Assembly: GCA_963837445.1 (NCBI GenBank)
Contig: CAWINK010000022.1
Span: 124,001-188,000 of the forward strand
Source: JACVRW01 sp963837445
GTDB taxonomy: Bacteria; Actinomycetota; Thermoleophilia; Solirubrobacterales; Thermoleophilaceae
Reading direction: 5' to 3'
DNA: 64,000 nt
Shown here piece after piece: positions 16,903 to 24,407 of this stretch. How positions within the stretch are numbered: the first letter of the stretch is position 1; every line of letters begins with the position of its first letter. The position numbers and the translations under genes were made by a program. Under the pieces are notes generated by a model that worked only from the letters and a program-made list of their open reading frames with translations, was not told where the DNA came from and searched no databases.

Positions 16903-17205
16903 TCAGTAGCCCAGGGCGAACTTGGCCTCTTCGCTCATCATGTCCGGCGTCCACGCTGGGGTGAAGGTCATCTTGGAGTGCACCGCGCCCACGCCGTCCA
17001 GCTCGCTCACGAACTCCTCGATCTGCTCCGCCACCTGCGGCCCGATCGGGCATCCGGGCGAGGTGAGGCTGAAGCTCACGAAGACGTCGCTGTCCTCGAT
17101 CTCGACGCTGTAGATCAACCCGAGCTCCACGAAGTCGAGCCCGAGCTCCGGGTCGATCACGTTCGTGAGCGCCTCCTGCACGTCGTCCACGGTCAAAGTT
17201 GCCAT
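16903..17205 (-). CDS. sufT: SufT/MIP18-type metal-sulfur cluster assembly factor
   Basis: A complete 100-residue DUF59 protein (MATLTVDDVQEALTNVIDPELG) with the conserved DPE and the SPGCPIG loop whose cysteine is a hallmark of the family. SufT-type proteins help deliver Fe-S clusters to target enzymes. Here it stands alone, 12 kb from sufB, divergent from fxsA. It has a TATCCT element six bases before its ATG. A PaaD-like role is less likely because no phenylacetate genes are near. Confidence 0.85.
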   Translation of the reverse strand: MATLTVDDVQEALTNVIDPELGLDFVELGLIYSVEIEDSDVFVSFSLTSPGCPIGPQVAEQIEEFVSELDGVGAVHSKMTFTPAWTPDMMSEEAKFALGY

Positions 17206-17211
17206 GGGATG

Positions 17212-17224
17212 AGGATAGTAGGGT
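17212..17224. promoter_or_regulatory. Back-to-back -10 elements for sufT and fxsA
   Basis: In a 25-bp divergent gap the minus strand has TATCCT (17212-17217) six bases before the sufT ATG, and the plus strand has TAGGGT (17219-17224) six bases before the fxsA GTG. The two -10 hexamers are one base apart, so transcription in the two directions is probably mutually exclusive. Confidence 0.5.
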
Positions 17225-17230
17225 CAGGCC

Positions 17231-17695
17231 GTGCCTCTCTGGGCCCTGGCACTCCTCTTTCTGATCGTCCCGCTCGCGGAGCTGTACCTGATCCTGAAGG
17301 TCGGCGACGCCATCGGAATCTGGTGGACGATTCTGCTCCTGGTGGCGGACTCATTGCTGGGCTCGTGGCTGCTCCGATCGCAGGGCCGGACGGTCTGGCG
17401 CCGGTTCAACGAGATCCTGGCGCAGGGGAGAGTGCCCCACCGCGAGGTGATCGACGGGGTGCTGATCATCTTCGGCGGCGCGTTCCTGATCACGCCGGGC
17501 TTCCTGACGGACATCGTCGGCCTCGTGCTGCTGGTGCCGCCGACGCGCGCGATCGTGCGTCGCATGCTGGCGCGACGGATGGGTCGAGGTGTCGTGGCCG
17601 GCGGGCGCACACGCAAGGACATTCGCCCGGACTACGACGTGGAGGGCAGCGCCCGCGAGTACGAAGATCGGCCCCGGCCGGGACTCGAGCGGTGA
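17231..17695 (+). CDS. fxsA: FxsA family membrane protein
   Basis: A 154-residue inner-membrane protein starting at GTG. It follows FxsA closely: FLIVPLAELYLILKVGDAIG, LLVADSLLGSWLLRSQG, VIDGVLIIFGGAFLITPGFLTDIVG, with four hydrophobic segments and a polar C-terminal tail. In E. coli FxsA counters F-plasmid exclusion of phage T7; its wider role is unknown. The stop overlaps the next start (GTGA). Confidence 0.9.
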   Translation: MPLWALALLFLIVPLAELYLILKVGDAIGIWWTILLLVADSLLGSWLLRSQGRTVWRRFNEILAQGRVPHREVIDGVLIIFGGAFLITPGFLTDIVGLVLLVPPTRAIVRRMLARRMGRGVVAGGRTRKDIRPDYDVEGSAREYEDRPRPGLER

Positions 17696-18400
17696 GCGCT
17701 CCGGCGCTCGCGCTGTCCTTCTTCGACGCGGCCCACGACATCCACGGGACGGCGCGAGTCGGGCGCGACGATCCTGTTCGAGGGCCGCAAGCCGGTGGCG
17801 ATGCACGAGGGGCCGTCGATCGACCAGAGCGGCGAGGGCTGGCGCGCCGAGCTGCCCGGCAAGCTGGCGCTGGAGCTCGAGCCGGTGGCGGCGGAGGCGG
17901 ATCTCGGGGACGTGCGCGCGCGGGTGGTGCGGGTGCGTGGCGAGGCGGCCGGACGGCGCGTGGAGGGGCTGGGCACGCTCTCCGAGACGCGCGTGCCGCC
18001 GCGCTGGGAGGAGCTCGACGCGGTGCGCAGCATCTCGGCGCTCGTGGACGAGCAGCACGCGCTGCTGCTGCTGGCGCGCCGTCCGCGAGATGCCGTGGGG
18101 CACGGCGAGGAGGACGTCAACGCGAGGCTGATCGAGGACGACGCCGTGCTGACGGTGGAGACCGCCCGCATCTCGACGGTGTACGACGCAGGTGGCCGCC
18201 AGCGCAGCGCGGGCCTCGAGCTGTGGGTGCCCGGCGAGGATTACCCGCGTCGCGGCTCAGGGCTCGTGATCGCCGGCTCCTCGCTCGACCTTGACGGCCT
18301 CCAGGTGCACGTGGCCGTGTTCCGCTGGCGGCTGGACGGGCGCGAGGGCATCGGCGCCTACGAGCTGATGCTGCGCAGCGAGCCACCCGCCGCGGCGTGA
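17692..18400 (+). CDS. Conserved hypothetical beta-rich protein, frameshifted near the N-terminus
   Basis: The GTG coupled to the fxsA stop opens a frame reading SAPALALSFFDAAHDIHGTARVG. After 17761 the frame continues as ATILFEGRKPVAMHEG and onward to the stop. One surplus G in GTCGGGCGCGACG joins the two halves; corrected, the protein has about 235 residues. It is rich in strands and acidic patches, without signal peptide or known motif. It is flanked by overlapping fxsA and HAD genes, so it belongs to that three-gene unit. Function unknown. Confidence 0.65.
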
Positions 18401-19020
18401 GAAGCGTCCTGATCAGCGACTTCGGCGGCGTCCTGACGACGCCGCTGCAGGAGGGGTTCCTCGCCTACCAGCAGGAGTCCGGAGTCTCGCTCGAGGAGCT
18501 CGGGAGAGCGATGGGCCTCGCCGCCGAGGAGCACGGTGACCACCCGCTGTTCGTGCTCGAGCGGGGGGAGATCACGGAGACGGAGTTCCGCGACCGGATC
18601 GAGCGGCACCTCGAGGACGGATTCGACCTCGCCCGGCTGCGCGCGCTCTACTTCGAGCGCCTCGCGCCGAACCGGGAGATGATCGCCTTCATCCGCGAGC
18701 TTCGTGCCCGCGGTCTCCGCGCCGCGCTGCTCACGAACAACGTGCGCGAGTGGGAGCCGCTCTGGCGCGCGAAGCTGCCGGAGGTGGACGAGCTCTTCGA
18801 GGTGGTGGTGGACTCCGCCTTCGTGGGCCTTCGGAAGCCCGACCCGCAGATATACGCGCTCACGCTCGAGCGGCTCGGAGGCGTCAGCCCCGAGGACTGC
18901 GTGTTCGTGGACGACCTGGAGCCGAACTGCGACGCGGCGCGGGCCCTTGGCATGGCCGCGGTGCGCTTCGTGAGCGCCGAGCAGGCGATCCCGGAGATCG
19001 AGTCAGCGCTGACGGGCTAG
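18397..19020 (+). CDS. HAD-superfamily hydrolase
   Basis: A 207-residue HAD phosphatase. Motif I is ISDFGGVLTTP, with the second acid of DxD replaced by Gly as in many epoxide hydrolase-N-like HADs. Motif II is LLTNN, motif III the Lys in GLRKPDPQIY, and motif IV VFVDDLEPN. A helical cap lies between motifs I and II. The GTG overlaps the previous stop (GTGA). The 3' end overlaps the convergent TetR gene by 18 bases. The substrate is unknown. Confidence 0.85.
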   Translation: MRSVLISDFGGVLTTPLQEGFLAYQQESGVSLEELGRAMGLAAEEHGDHPLFVLERGEITETEFRDRIERHLEDGFDLARLRALYFERLAPNREMIAFIRELRARGLRAALLTNNVREWEPLWRAKLPEVDELFEVVVDSAFVGLRKPDPQIYALTLERLGGVSPEDCVFVDDLEPNCDAARALGMAAVRFVSAEQAIPEIESALTG

Positions 19021-19608
19021 GAGAGCGGACATCGTGGCGCGCATGGCCGCACGAGCGCGGTCCTCGCTCAGGCGCTGGTGCGCGCGCAGCCCCTCCCACG
19101 CGGTCCACGCGGACGCCGCCACGAGTGCGGCGAGCACCACGCCGCGCTTCCTCTGGTCGACCGCCTGGAGCTCGGCGCGGAACACCCGCTCGACCTCCCG
19201 GGCCTTCTGCCTGCGGGCGCTCTGGAGCCAGCCCGACACGACCTCTGACTCGGGCTCGAGCAGCAGCGCGGCGCGCCGCACCGGGGTCACGGTCTCGAGC
19301 AGCCGCGCACGCTGGGCCACGAAGGCCTCGATTCGCTCCGGCAGCGGCAGCGACACGTCGATCGGGTCGAGCGTCGGCACGATGCGCTCGTACTGCTGCA
19401 CCGCCACGGCCTGGTAGAGCGCCTCGCGGTCGGCGAAGTGCTGGAAGAGCGAGCGCTCGGAAACGCCGGCGCGCGCGGCGATCCGCTCGGCGGTGGGCTG
19501 CAGCTGCCCCTCATAGAGAAGCGCGAGCAGAGCGTCGACGAGCGCCTGGCGGGTGCGCTCGGCCCGCACGGTGCGGCCGTCGCGCGTGCCCTTTGCGGCA
19601 GTGGGCAT
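19003..19608 (-). CDS. TetR-family regulator
   Basis: A 201-residue protein: MPTAAKGTRDGRTVRAERTR then a TetR helix-turn-helix (AERIAARAGVSERSLFQHFADREALYQAV, residues about 40-70) and a helical ligand domain with several Trp and Arg. The ATG at 19608 is preferred over a longer frame because TATTGT stands six bases upstream and the HTH begins shortly after. It is divergent from the copper-protein gene; the 58-bp gap holds a 7-bp inverted repeat that could be its operator. Confidence 0.85.
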   Translation of the reverse strand: MPTAAKGTRDGRTVRAERTRQALVDALLALLYEGQLQPTAERIAARAGVSERSLFQHFADREALYQAVAVQQYERIVPTLDPIDVSLPLPERIEAFVAQRARLLETVTPVRRAALLLEPESEVVSGWLQSARRQKAREVERVFRAELQAVDQRKRGVVLAALVAASAWTAWEGLRAHQRLSEDRARAAMRATMSALLARQR

Positions 19609-19614
19609 ACGCCA

Positions 19615-19658
19615 ACAATAGGTTCTTTCAGGCGATCTGCAAGAACCCGTCCTATACT
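19615..19658. promoter_or_regulatory. Divergent promoter region with candidate TetR operator
   Basis: GGTTCTT (19621-19627) and AAGAACC (19641-19647) form a perfect inverted repeat with a 13-base spacer. It lies between TATTGT (minus strand, 19615-19620, six bases before the TetR ATG) and TATACT (plus strand, 19653-19658, eight bases before the GTG at 19667). A repressor bound here would touch both -10 regions, so autoregulation and control of the copper-protein gene are likely. Confidence 0.6.
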
Positions 19659-19666
19659 GGGCGGCC

Positions 19667-21097
19667 GTGACTCGCGCACCCCTACTCCTCGTCGCCGCCG
19701 CGCTCTGCTGGCTCGCACTCGCCGCTCCGGCGTCCGCGCAGGCACCCTCCGGCAGCTGCAACCTGGCCGGCACCCAGGGGACCAAGCAGACCTACGACTG
19801 CCGCTACGGCCCGATCAAGGTCGCGCCCTTCCAGGTGCTGACCAAGGAGATCCAGCTCGACATGCCGAAGCCGGACGTGGACGGCTTCGTCACGAACATG
19901 GAGACGGACGTGGTCGAGGCGAACGGCACCCCGATCCCGATCAGCCGCCTGATGCTGCACCACATCGTGTTCTCGCGCCTCGGCGTGCAGGACCGCACGT
20001 GCTCGACGTTCAGGATGTGGGACTCGATGACGGAGATTCCCGCTGCCGCGGAGCGCTTCTACGCAGCCGGCGAGGAGCGCGCGAAGATGGCAGTGCCGGA
20101 CGGGTACGGCTATCCGATCAAGAAGCAGGACAACTGGCTCGTGACGTACATGTTCATGAACCACCGCTCGAGGACGGACAGCGCCTACATCGGCTACCGG
20201 GTCACGGTCGACACGCGGCCCGACGTGACGCCCGTGGAGCCCTACTGGCTCGACGTGGAGAACTGCAACGTCGACCCCGTCTACGACGTGGCCGGCGGCA
20301 GGCGTCGCGGCAGCCGCAACGTCCAGCAGATGAGCTGGACTGTCCCGAAGGGCGGCAGGCTGATCGCGGCCGGCGGACACGTGCACGGCGGCGGCCAGAC
20401 GCTCGCGCTGACTCGGCCCGCCTGCGGCACAAGCGGAGGGATCTACACCTCGAGGCCGACCTGGGGCGGCCCCCGCCACCCGTTCTACAACGTGCGCCCC
20501 GTGCTCCACGAGCCCGGCCCGATTCACATGAGCGGCTTCAACTCGTCGAAGGGGATACCGCTCGCCGCCGGCGAGAAGGTGGTGCTCAAGGCCAACTACG
20601 ACGCGGCCCTGCCGCACACGCGCGTAATGGGGATCATGATCGCCTACATGGCGCCCGATCCGTCCGTGACCGCCAACTGCGGCGCACGCCCGGACGACAT
20701 GGCCGAGGCCCCGGCGCCATCCGGGCGCAGGTCACCTCCGCCGTTCCGCGTGCCGATCGTGGGTCGCCGCGGCGCGAAGGCCGTGAACATCAAGGCGCCG
20801 CCCGGCAGGCGCGTGCGCCTCGGCAAGCGCGGAACGATCGATGTCGGTGACCTCTTCTTCCGCCGCCCCAACGTGACGCTGCCCGCGGGTGGAACGCTCA
20901 CGTGGCGCTTCGGTGGCGAGACGCTCCACAACATCACGCTTGCGAACGGGCCGCGCGGCTTCTCCTCGCCGAACCTCTCCGAGGGCCGCATCTACAGGAA
21001 GAAGCTGACGGTGCCGGGCACCTACCAGCTCTTCTGCGGTCTGCATCCGGTGGACATGACGGCCACCGTGAAGGTCGTCCGGAAGCGCCGGAACTAG
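19667..21097 (+). CDS. Secreted copper protein: PHM-like type II monooxygenase-type domains fused to a cupredoxin
   Basis: A 476-residue exported protein (signal cleaved near ASA, residue 24). The first 340 residues carry, in order, His98-His99 (LMLHHIVF), His166 (FMNHRS), His238-x-His240 (GGHVHGGG) and a Met-rich strand RVMGIMIAYM (321-328). This is the ligand order of peptidylglycine alpha-hydroxylating monooxygenase (HH, H, HxH, M). The last 90 residues are a plastocyanin-like cupredoxin with His421, Cys457, His460 and Met464, a complete type 1 copper site. The two halves suggest an extracytoplasmic oxidase with built-in electron transfer. The substrate is unknown; SURNod19-like proteins are possible relatives. 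Controlled from a shared promoter by a TetR. Confidence 0.72.
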   Translation: MTRAPLLLVAAALCWLALAAPASAQAPSGSCNLAGTQGTKQTYDCRYGPIKVAPFQVLTKEIQLDMPKPDVDGFVTNMETDVVEANGTPIPISRLMLHHIVFSRLGVQDRTCSTFRMWDSMTEIPAAAERFYAAGEERAKMAVPDGYGYPIKKQDNWLVTYMFMNHRSRTDSAYIGYRVTVDTRPDVTPVEPYWLDVENCNVDPVYDVAGGRRRGSRNVQQMSWTVPKGGRLIAAGGHVHGGGQTLALTRPACGTSGGIYTSRPTWGGPRHPFYNVRPVLHEPGPIHMSGFNSSKGIPLAAGEKVVLKANYDAALPHTRVMGIMIAYMAPDPSVTANCGARPDDMAEAPAPSGRRSPPPFRVPIVGRRGAKAVNIKAPPGRRVRLGKRGTIDVGDLFFRRPNVTLPAGGTLTWRFGGETLHNITLANGPRGFSSPNLSEGRIYRKKLTVPGTYQLFCGLHPVDMTATVKVVRKRRN

Positions 21098-21104
21098 GTT
21101 TTTT
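21078..21104 (+). terminator. Intrinsic terminator of the copper-protein gene
   Basis: TCCGG AAGCG CCGGA, inside the last codons, is followed a few bases later by six T. The stem is short (5 bp), so efficiency is uncertain. Confidence 0.5.
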
Positions 21105-21135
21105 CGCAACGAGCGCGGTCTTTTGGAACAGGGTC

Positions 21136-21164
21136 TTGACGGACGCCCGGGCCCGTGTTCTACT
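21136..21164 (+). promoter_or_regulatory. Sigma-70-like promoter without an obvious gene
   Basis: TTGACG, a 17-base spacer and TCTACT form a good consensus promoter in the 166-bp gap between two convergent genes. Downstream on the plus strand there is no ORF before the antisense end of the PNPOx-like gene. It could drive a small RNA antisense to that gene's 3' end, or be a chance match. Confidence 0.35.
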
Positions 21165-21263
21165 CCCCCGCAGAGACGCGGACCCAAGCGCAAAGAGCGA
21201 AGCCACGAGGATGTGAGGCTCGCCGCGCCGCTCCGGAGACTTCGGTCGCCGGTAGCGCGCTCC

Positions 21264-22229
21264 TCAAGCGCTAAGTTCGCGTCTCGTTTTTTTTGCCGTG
21301 CGCCAGGAGCGCACCATCTTGCCGGCGTTCATCCGGTAGAGCTGGAGCTTCGACACCGGCGGCAGCTCGAGGCCGCCCACCATCCGCTGGGGGACCAGGA
21401 CCCAGCCTCCGTCCTCCTCGACGAGGTCCCCGCGCACCTGGAAGTTCCGCTGCCACGAGAAATCCGCGGCATGGTCGTGGACCGTGACGCACGCGAGCCC
21501 GGGCTGGACCGGCACGCCGAGCACGTCGCCCCCCAGCCGGACCCGGCGCGCCTGTGAGTCGACCGAGATCGGCACGCGCACCGAGAAGGGGAAGCCGTCC
21601 GGGGCCACCAGCGAGAGCACGGCGTTCGGATAGAGCCCGCCAAGCTCCTCCATCCGCTCGTCCCAGACCGGCGCCGCGCCCGTGGTGGGCGCATGCGGGG
21701 CGGGTGGCTCCTCGTCGTGGCCGGAGCGGACCTCCTCCAGGCGGGCGTCGAACAGCTGTGGCTCGCGCTTGGGATCGCCGCCCGGCCAGACGTAGACGCG
21801 CTCGGGGCGGACGTGGATGTACAGACGGGTGAAGTAGAAGCTGAACAGCCGCTGGAGCGGCTTCGGAGGCAGCAGGTCCTTCGAGCCCGGGAGCTTTTCC
21901 AGCGCCTCTTTCGTGTAGCGCACGCGGTTGGCCTCGAGGTCACGGGCGTCCACGTCCGCCGTGCCCTGCACGAGCACCTGGGGCGCACCGTGCATCCCGC
22001 TCCCGGTGGGATCCGAGAACAGCAGCGAGACCTTCGGGTTGGCGCGCGCGTCGTGCGCCTTCTTCGGGTAGCCGAGGGCGGTCGTCACGTCGATGCAGGG
22101 ATCGCCGGGCCCGTAGTAGGGCGTGAGCGGCCAGCAGATGGGCCGCCCGCGCGAGTCCACGGTCGTGAACTCGGTCGTGATGAACCTGTCGAAGACCTGC
22201 TGGACCTCTTGCGGAAGCGACGCCGTCAC
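21264..22229 (-). CDS. PNPOx-like (split beta-barrel) flavin-binding protein with two modules
   Basis: A 321-residue cytosolic protein. The N-terminal module (FTTVDSRGRPICWPLTP, KKAHDARANPKVSLLFSDP, VLVQGTADV) is a pyridoxamine 5'-phosphate oxidase-like barrel. A second, weaker copy of the fold appears from about residue 190 (YPNAVLSLVAPDGFPFSVRVP, ACVTVHDH, FQVRGDLV). Such proteins usually bind FMN, F420 or heme as dimers; here the fused pair may act as an internal dimer. A T8 run lies in its 3' end. Substrate and cofactor are not determinable. Confidence 0.75.
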   Translation of the reverse strand: MTASLPQEVQQVFDRFITTEFTTVDSRGRPICWPLTPYYGPGDPCIDVTTALGYPKKAHDARANPKVSLLFSDPTGSGMHGAPQVLVQGTADVDARDLEANRVRYTKEALEKLPGSKDLLPPKPLQRLFSFYFTRLYIHVRPERVYVWPGGDPKREPQLFDARLEEVRSGHDEEPPAPHAPTTGAAPVWDERMEELGGLYPNAVLSLVAPDGFPFSVRVPISVDSQARRVRLGGDVLGVPVQPGLACVTVHDHAADFSWQRNFQVRGDLVEEDGGWVLVPQRMVGGLELPPVSKLQLYRMNAGKMVRSWRTAKKTRRELSA

Positions 22230-22344
22230 GGCACGCCCCAGTCAATCATCTACGCGGACTGGCCGAATGTTCGAGGGGTGAGGAACTCGTCTACAAAAGC
22301 CCCGTTTCGTTAAGTACAGACCCGCGGCGTCCGATGACCATGGC

Positions 22345-23697
22345 GTGTCCAACCGCCGTCTGTCGCTGCGCTCTGAGCAGGGCTCGCTCATGGTCGAAGT
22401 CCTCATGGGCATGCTTCTGCTCGCCATGGCGACCTTCGCCGTGATCAACGGGCTCGAGGGCGCACAGGCCACAGGCAAGACGAACAAGCAGCGTTCGGTG
22501 TCCGCGGCGCTCGCCCAGCAGGACATCGAGCGGCTGCGCGCCTACCCGATCACCTCGCTGTCGAACTTCACTCAGTCCCGAGCCGTGAACATCGCAGGCG
22601 TGAACTACACGGTCGAGTCGAAGACCGAGTGGATCAGGGACTCCACCGACGCTTTGAACTGCACGGATCAGACCGGTGAGGCCGACTACGTGAAGATCAG
22701 CTCCACCGTCAAGTCGCCCGCCCAGATCAATCCGGTCAAGGAGGTCAGCCTCCTGACCCCGGCCGCGGGCTCGCTCAGTGAAACGAACGGCACCCTGGCG
22801 GTGAAGGTCACGGACCGCAACGGCGTCGGACGCTCAGGCGTCGGGGTCACGCTCTCTGGTCCGACCAACTTCAGCAAGGCCACCAACTCGCTCGGCTGCG
22901 CGGTCTTCGACTACATCCCGGTCGCCGTGTACGGCGTCGCCGTCCCGGGCATGGTCACCTGGGCCGGCGAGGGCGCCCCCAACTCCACGGCCACGGTGGT
23001 CGGCGGCAAGACGAGCCTCAAGCAGGTGGAGGTCGAGCCGCCCGCGTCGCTGCGCGCCCTGCTCGAGAAGCCCGACGGCAGCCTCGCCACGTGGAACTCG
23101 ATCCAGGTGGCGAACGCCAAGCTCCCGGGCGGCGCTAAGAGCTTCACGGTGCCCACCGCGACCACCTCGATCGACGGCACCGGCCTGTTCCCCTTCCTGG
23201 ACGGGTTCGGCGTGTACGCCGGCACGTGCTCGCGCAACAACCCGGCTTTCCACCAGTCGAACTACTTCCAGACCTCCGGCAAGGGCTACGTGATCCTCAA
23301 CCCCGGTGACGTGCTCACGCAGGTGCACGTGCAGATGGGCGTGCTGAACGTGAACGTGAAGAACTCAACAGCAGCGTGAACATCAACAACGCCCTGGTGG
23401 TCGTTCGTTCGCGCGACACCGGTACGGGCTGCAACTCGGACCTGAAGATGGCCCAGGGCAACACCGACTCAAGCGGCAACGTGAGCTTCACTCCTGCCGT
23501 TCGGGACCTATCGCATCTGCACCAGCGGCATTCCGGGGACTTCGACCATTCGCTTGCGCGAGACCTCCGGGACCACCGGCTCGCACCAGGACCCGCGTGT
23601 GCGCCCGCCGAGCAACATGACCTTCCAGGCGAACCTCCAGATTTCCACCTCCGGTCCGAGCGGCAGCTGCTCGACCGCAACGGACACCTCGCCGTGA
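22345..23697 (+). CDS. Type IV pilin-like protein with long beta-rich domain (two compensating frameshifts)
   Basis: The N-terminus has a prepilin signal: RSEQG, then SLMVEVLMGMLLLAMATF with Glu at +5 of the processed protein and a following hydrophobic helix. A long extracellular part has carboxypeptidase regulatory-like blocks (GTLAVKVTDRNGVGRSGVGV). The frame breaks at about 23,364 (a lost C in AAGAAC-CTC) and returns after an extra C at about 23,507; read through, the chain ends GSCSTATDTSP at 23697, about 450 residues. The stop overlaps the next pilin start (GTGA). It resembles PilV-type minor pilins. The pilus motor and assembly genes are not in the window. Confidence 0.7.
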
Positions 23698-24407
23698 CGC
23701 GCAGGATCAACAGGCTGCGCTCCGACGAGTCGGGGTTCACGCTGATCGAGCTGCTCGTCTCGATGACCATCGCCCTGATGGTGCTGATGGCCGCGTTCGT
23801 GCTGCTCGACCGGTCCACCTCGATCTCCGCGCAGATCTCTAACCGCCAGGACGCGCTACAGCGCGGCCGCCTGGCCATGGAGAAGATCGTGCGCGACCTC
23901 CGCTCACAGGTCTGCCTCGGCGACGAGAACGAGCCGATCACCACCGCGGAGGACAACAAGGTCACGTTCTACGTGGACCTGAGCGACGGCTCGGAGCCCG
24001 TCGGCCAGCGGACCATTCGATACGAACCTGGGCTCGATGGAAAACCCGGGAATCTCTACGAGGATGTCTACGAGGGGACCGGGGAGTATCCGCTGCTGGT
24101 GTTCGAGGGGACCCCCGAGACCCGCCTGCTCGTCTCCAACGTCCGGCCGATCATGGACGGCGGGGTGGCTCGCCCGATCCTGCGCTACTACGCCTTCAGG
24201 AACGGCGGAGTGCCCGGCGACCTCGAGCTGCTACCGGCCCCGCTTGTGCCCAACGACGCCATCCGGACGGTGATGGTGAAGGTTGGCTTCACGGTCGAGC
24301 CCGAGCGCAAGGCGCCGAAGAACAGCGAGATCACAACTCTCGAAAGCGACGTCTACGTGCGCCTCGCCGATCCGTCGAGGCCTCTGGAGGGACCGCGATG
24401 CGTCTGA
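23694..24407 (+). CDS. Minor pilin (PilW/GspJ-like)
   Basis: A 237-residue protein beginning VTRRINRLRSDESG, then the class III cleavage motif G/FTLIELLVSM with Glu at +5, and a classic N-methylation pilin helix. The region QDALQRGRLAMEKIVRDLRSQVC and the later NAIRTV-like strands (PNDAIRTVMVKVGF) are typical of PilW/GspJ minor pilins. The GTG overlaps the previous stop. Its own end overlaps the next pilin gene by ten bases, so the three are one operon and probably assemble together as a pilus or pseudopilus tip. Confidence 0.85.
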   Translation: MTRRINRLRSDESGFTLIELLVSMTIALMVLMAAFVLLDRSTSISAQISNRQDALQRGRLAMEKIVRDLRSQVCLGDENEPITTAEDNKVTFYVDLSDGSEPVGQRTIRYEPGLDGKPGNLYEDVYEGTGEYPLLVFEGTPETRLLVSNVRPIMDGGVARPILRYYAFRNGGVPGDLELLPAPLVPNDAIRTVMVKVGFTVEPERKAPKNSEITTLESDVYVRLADPSRPLEGPRCV

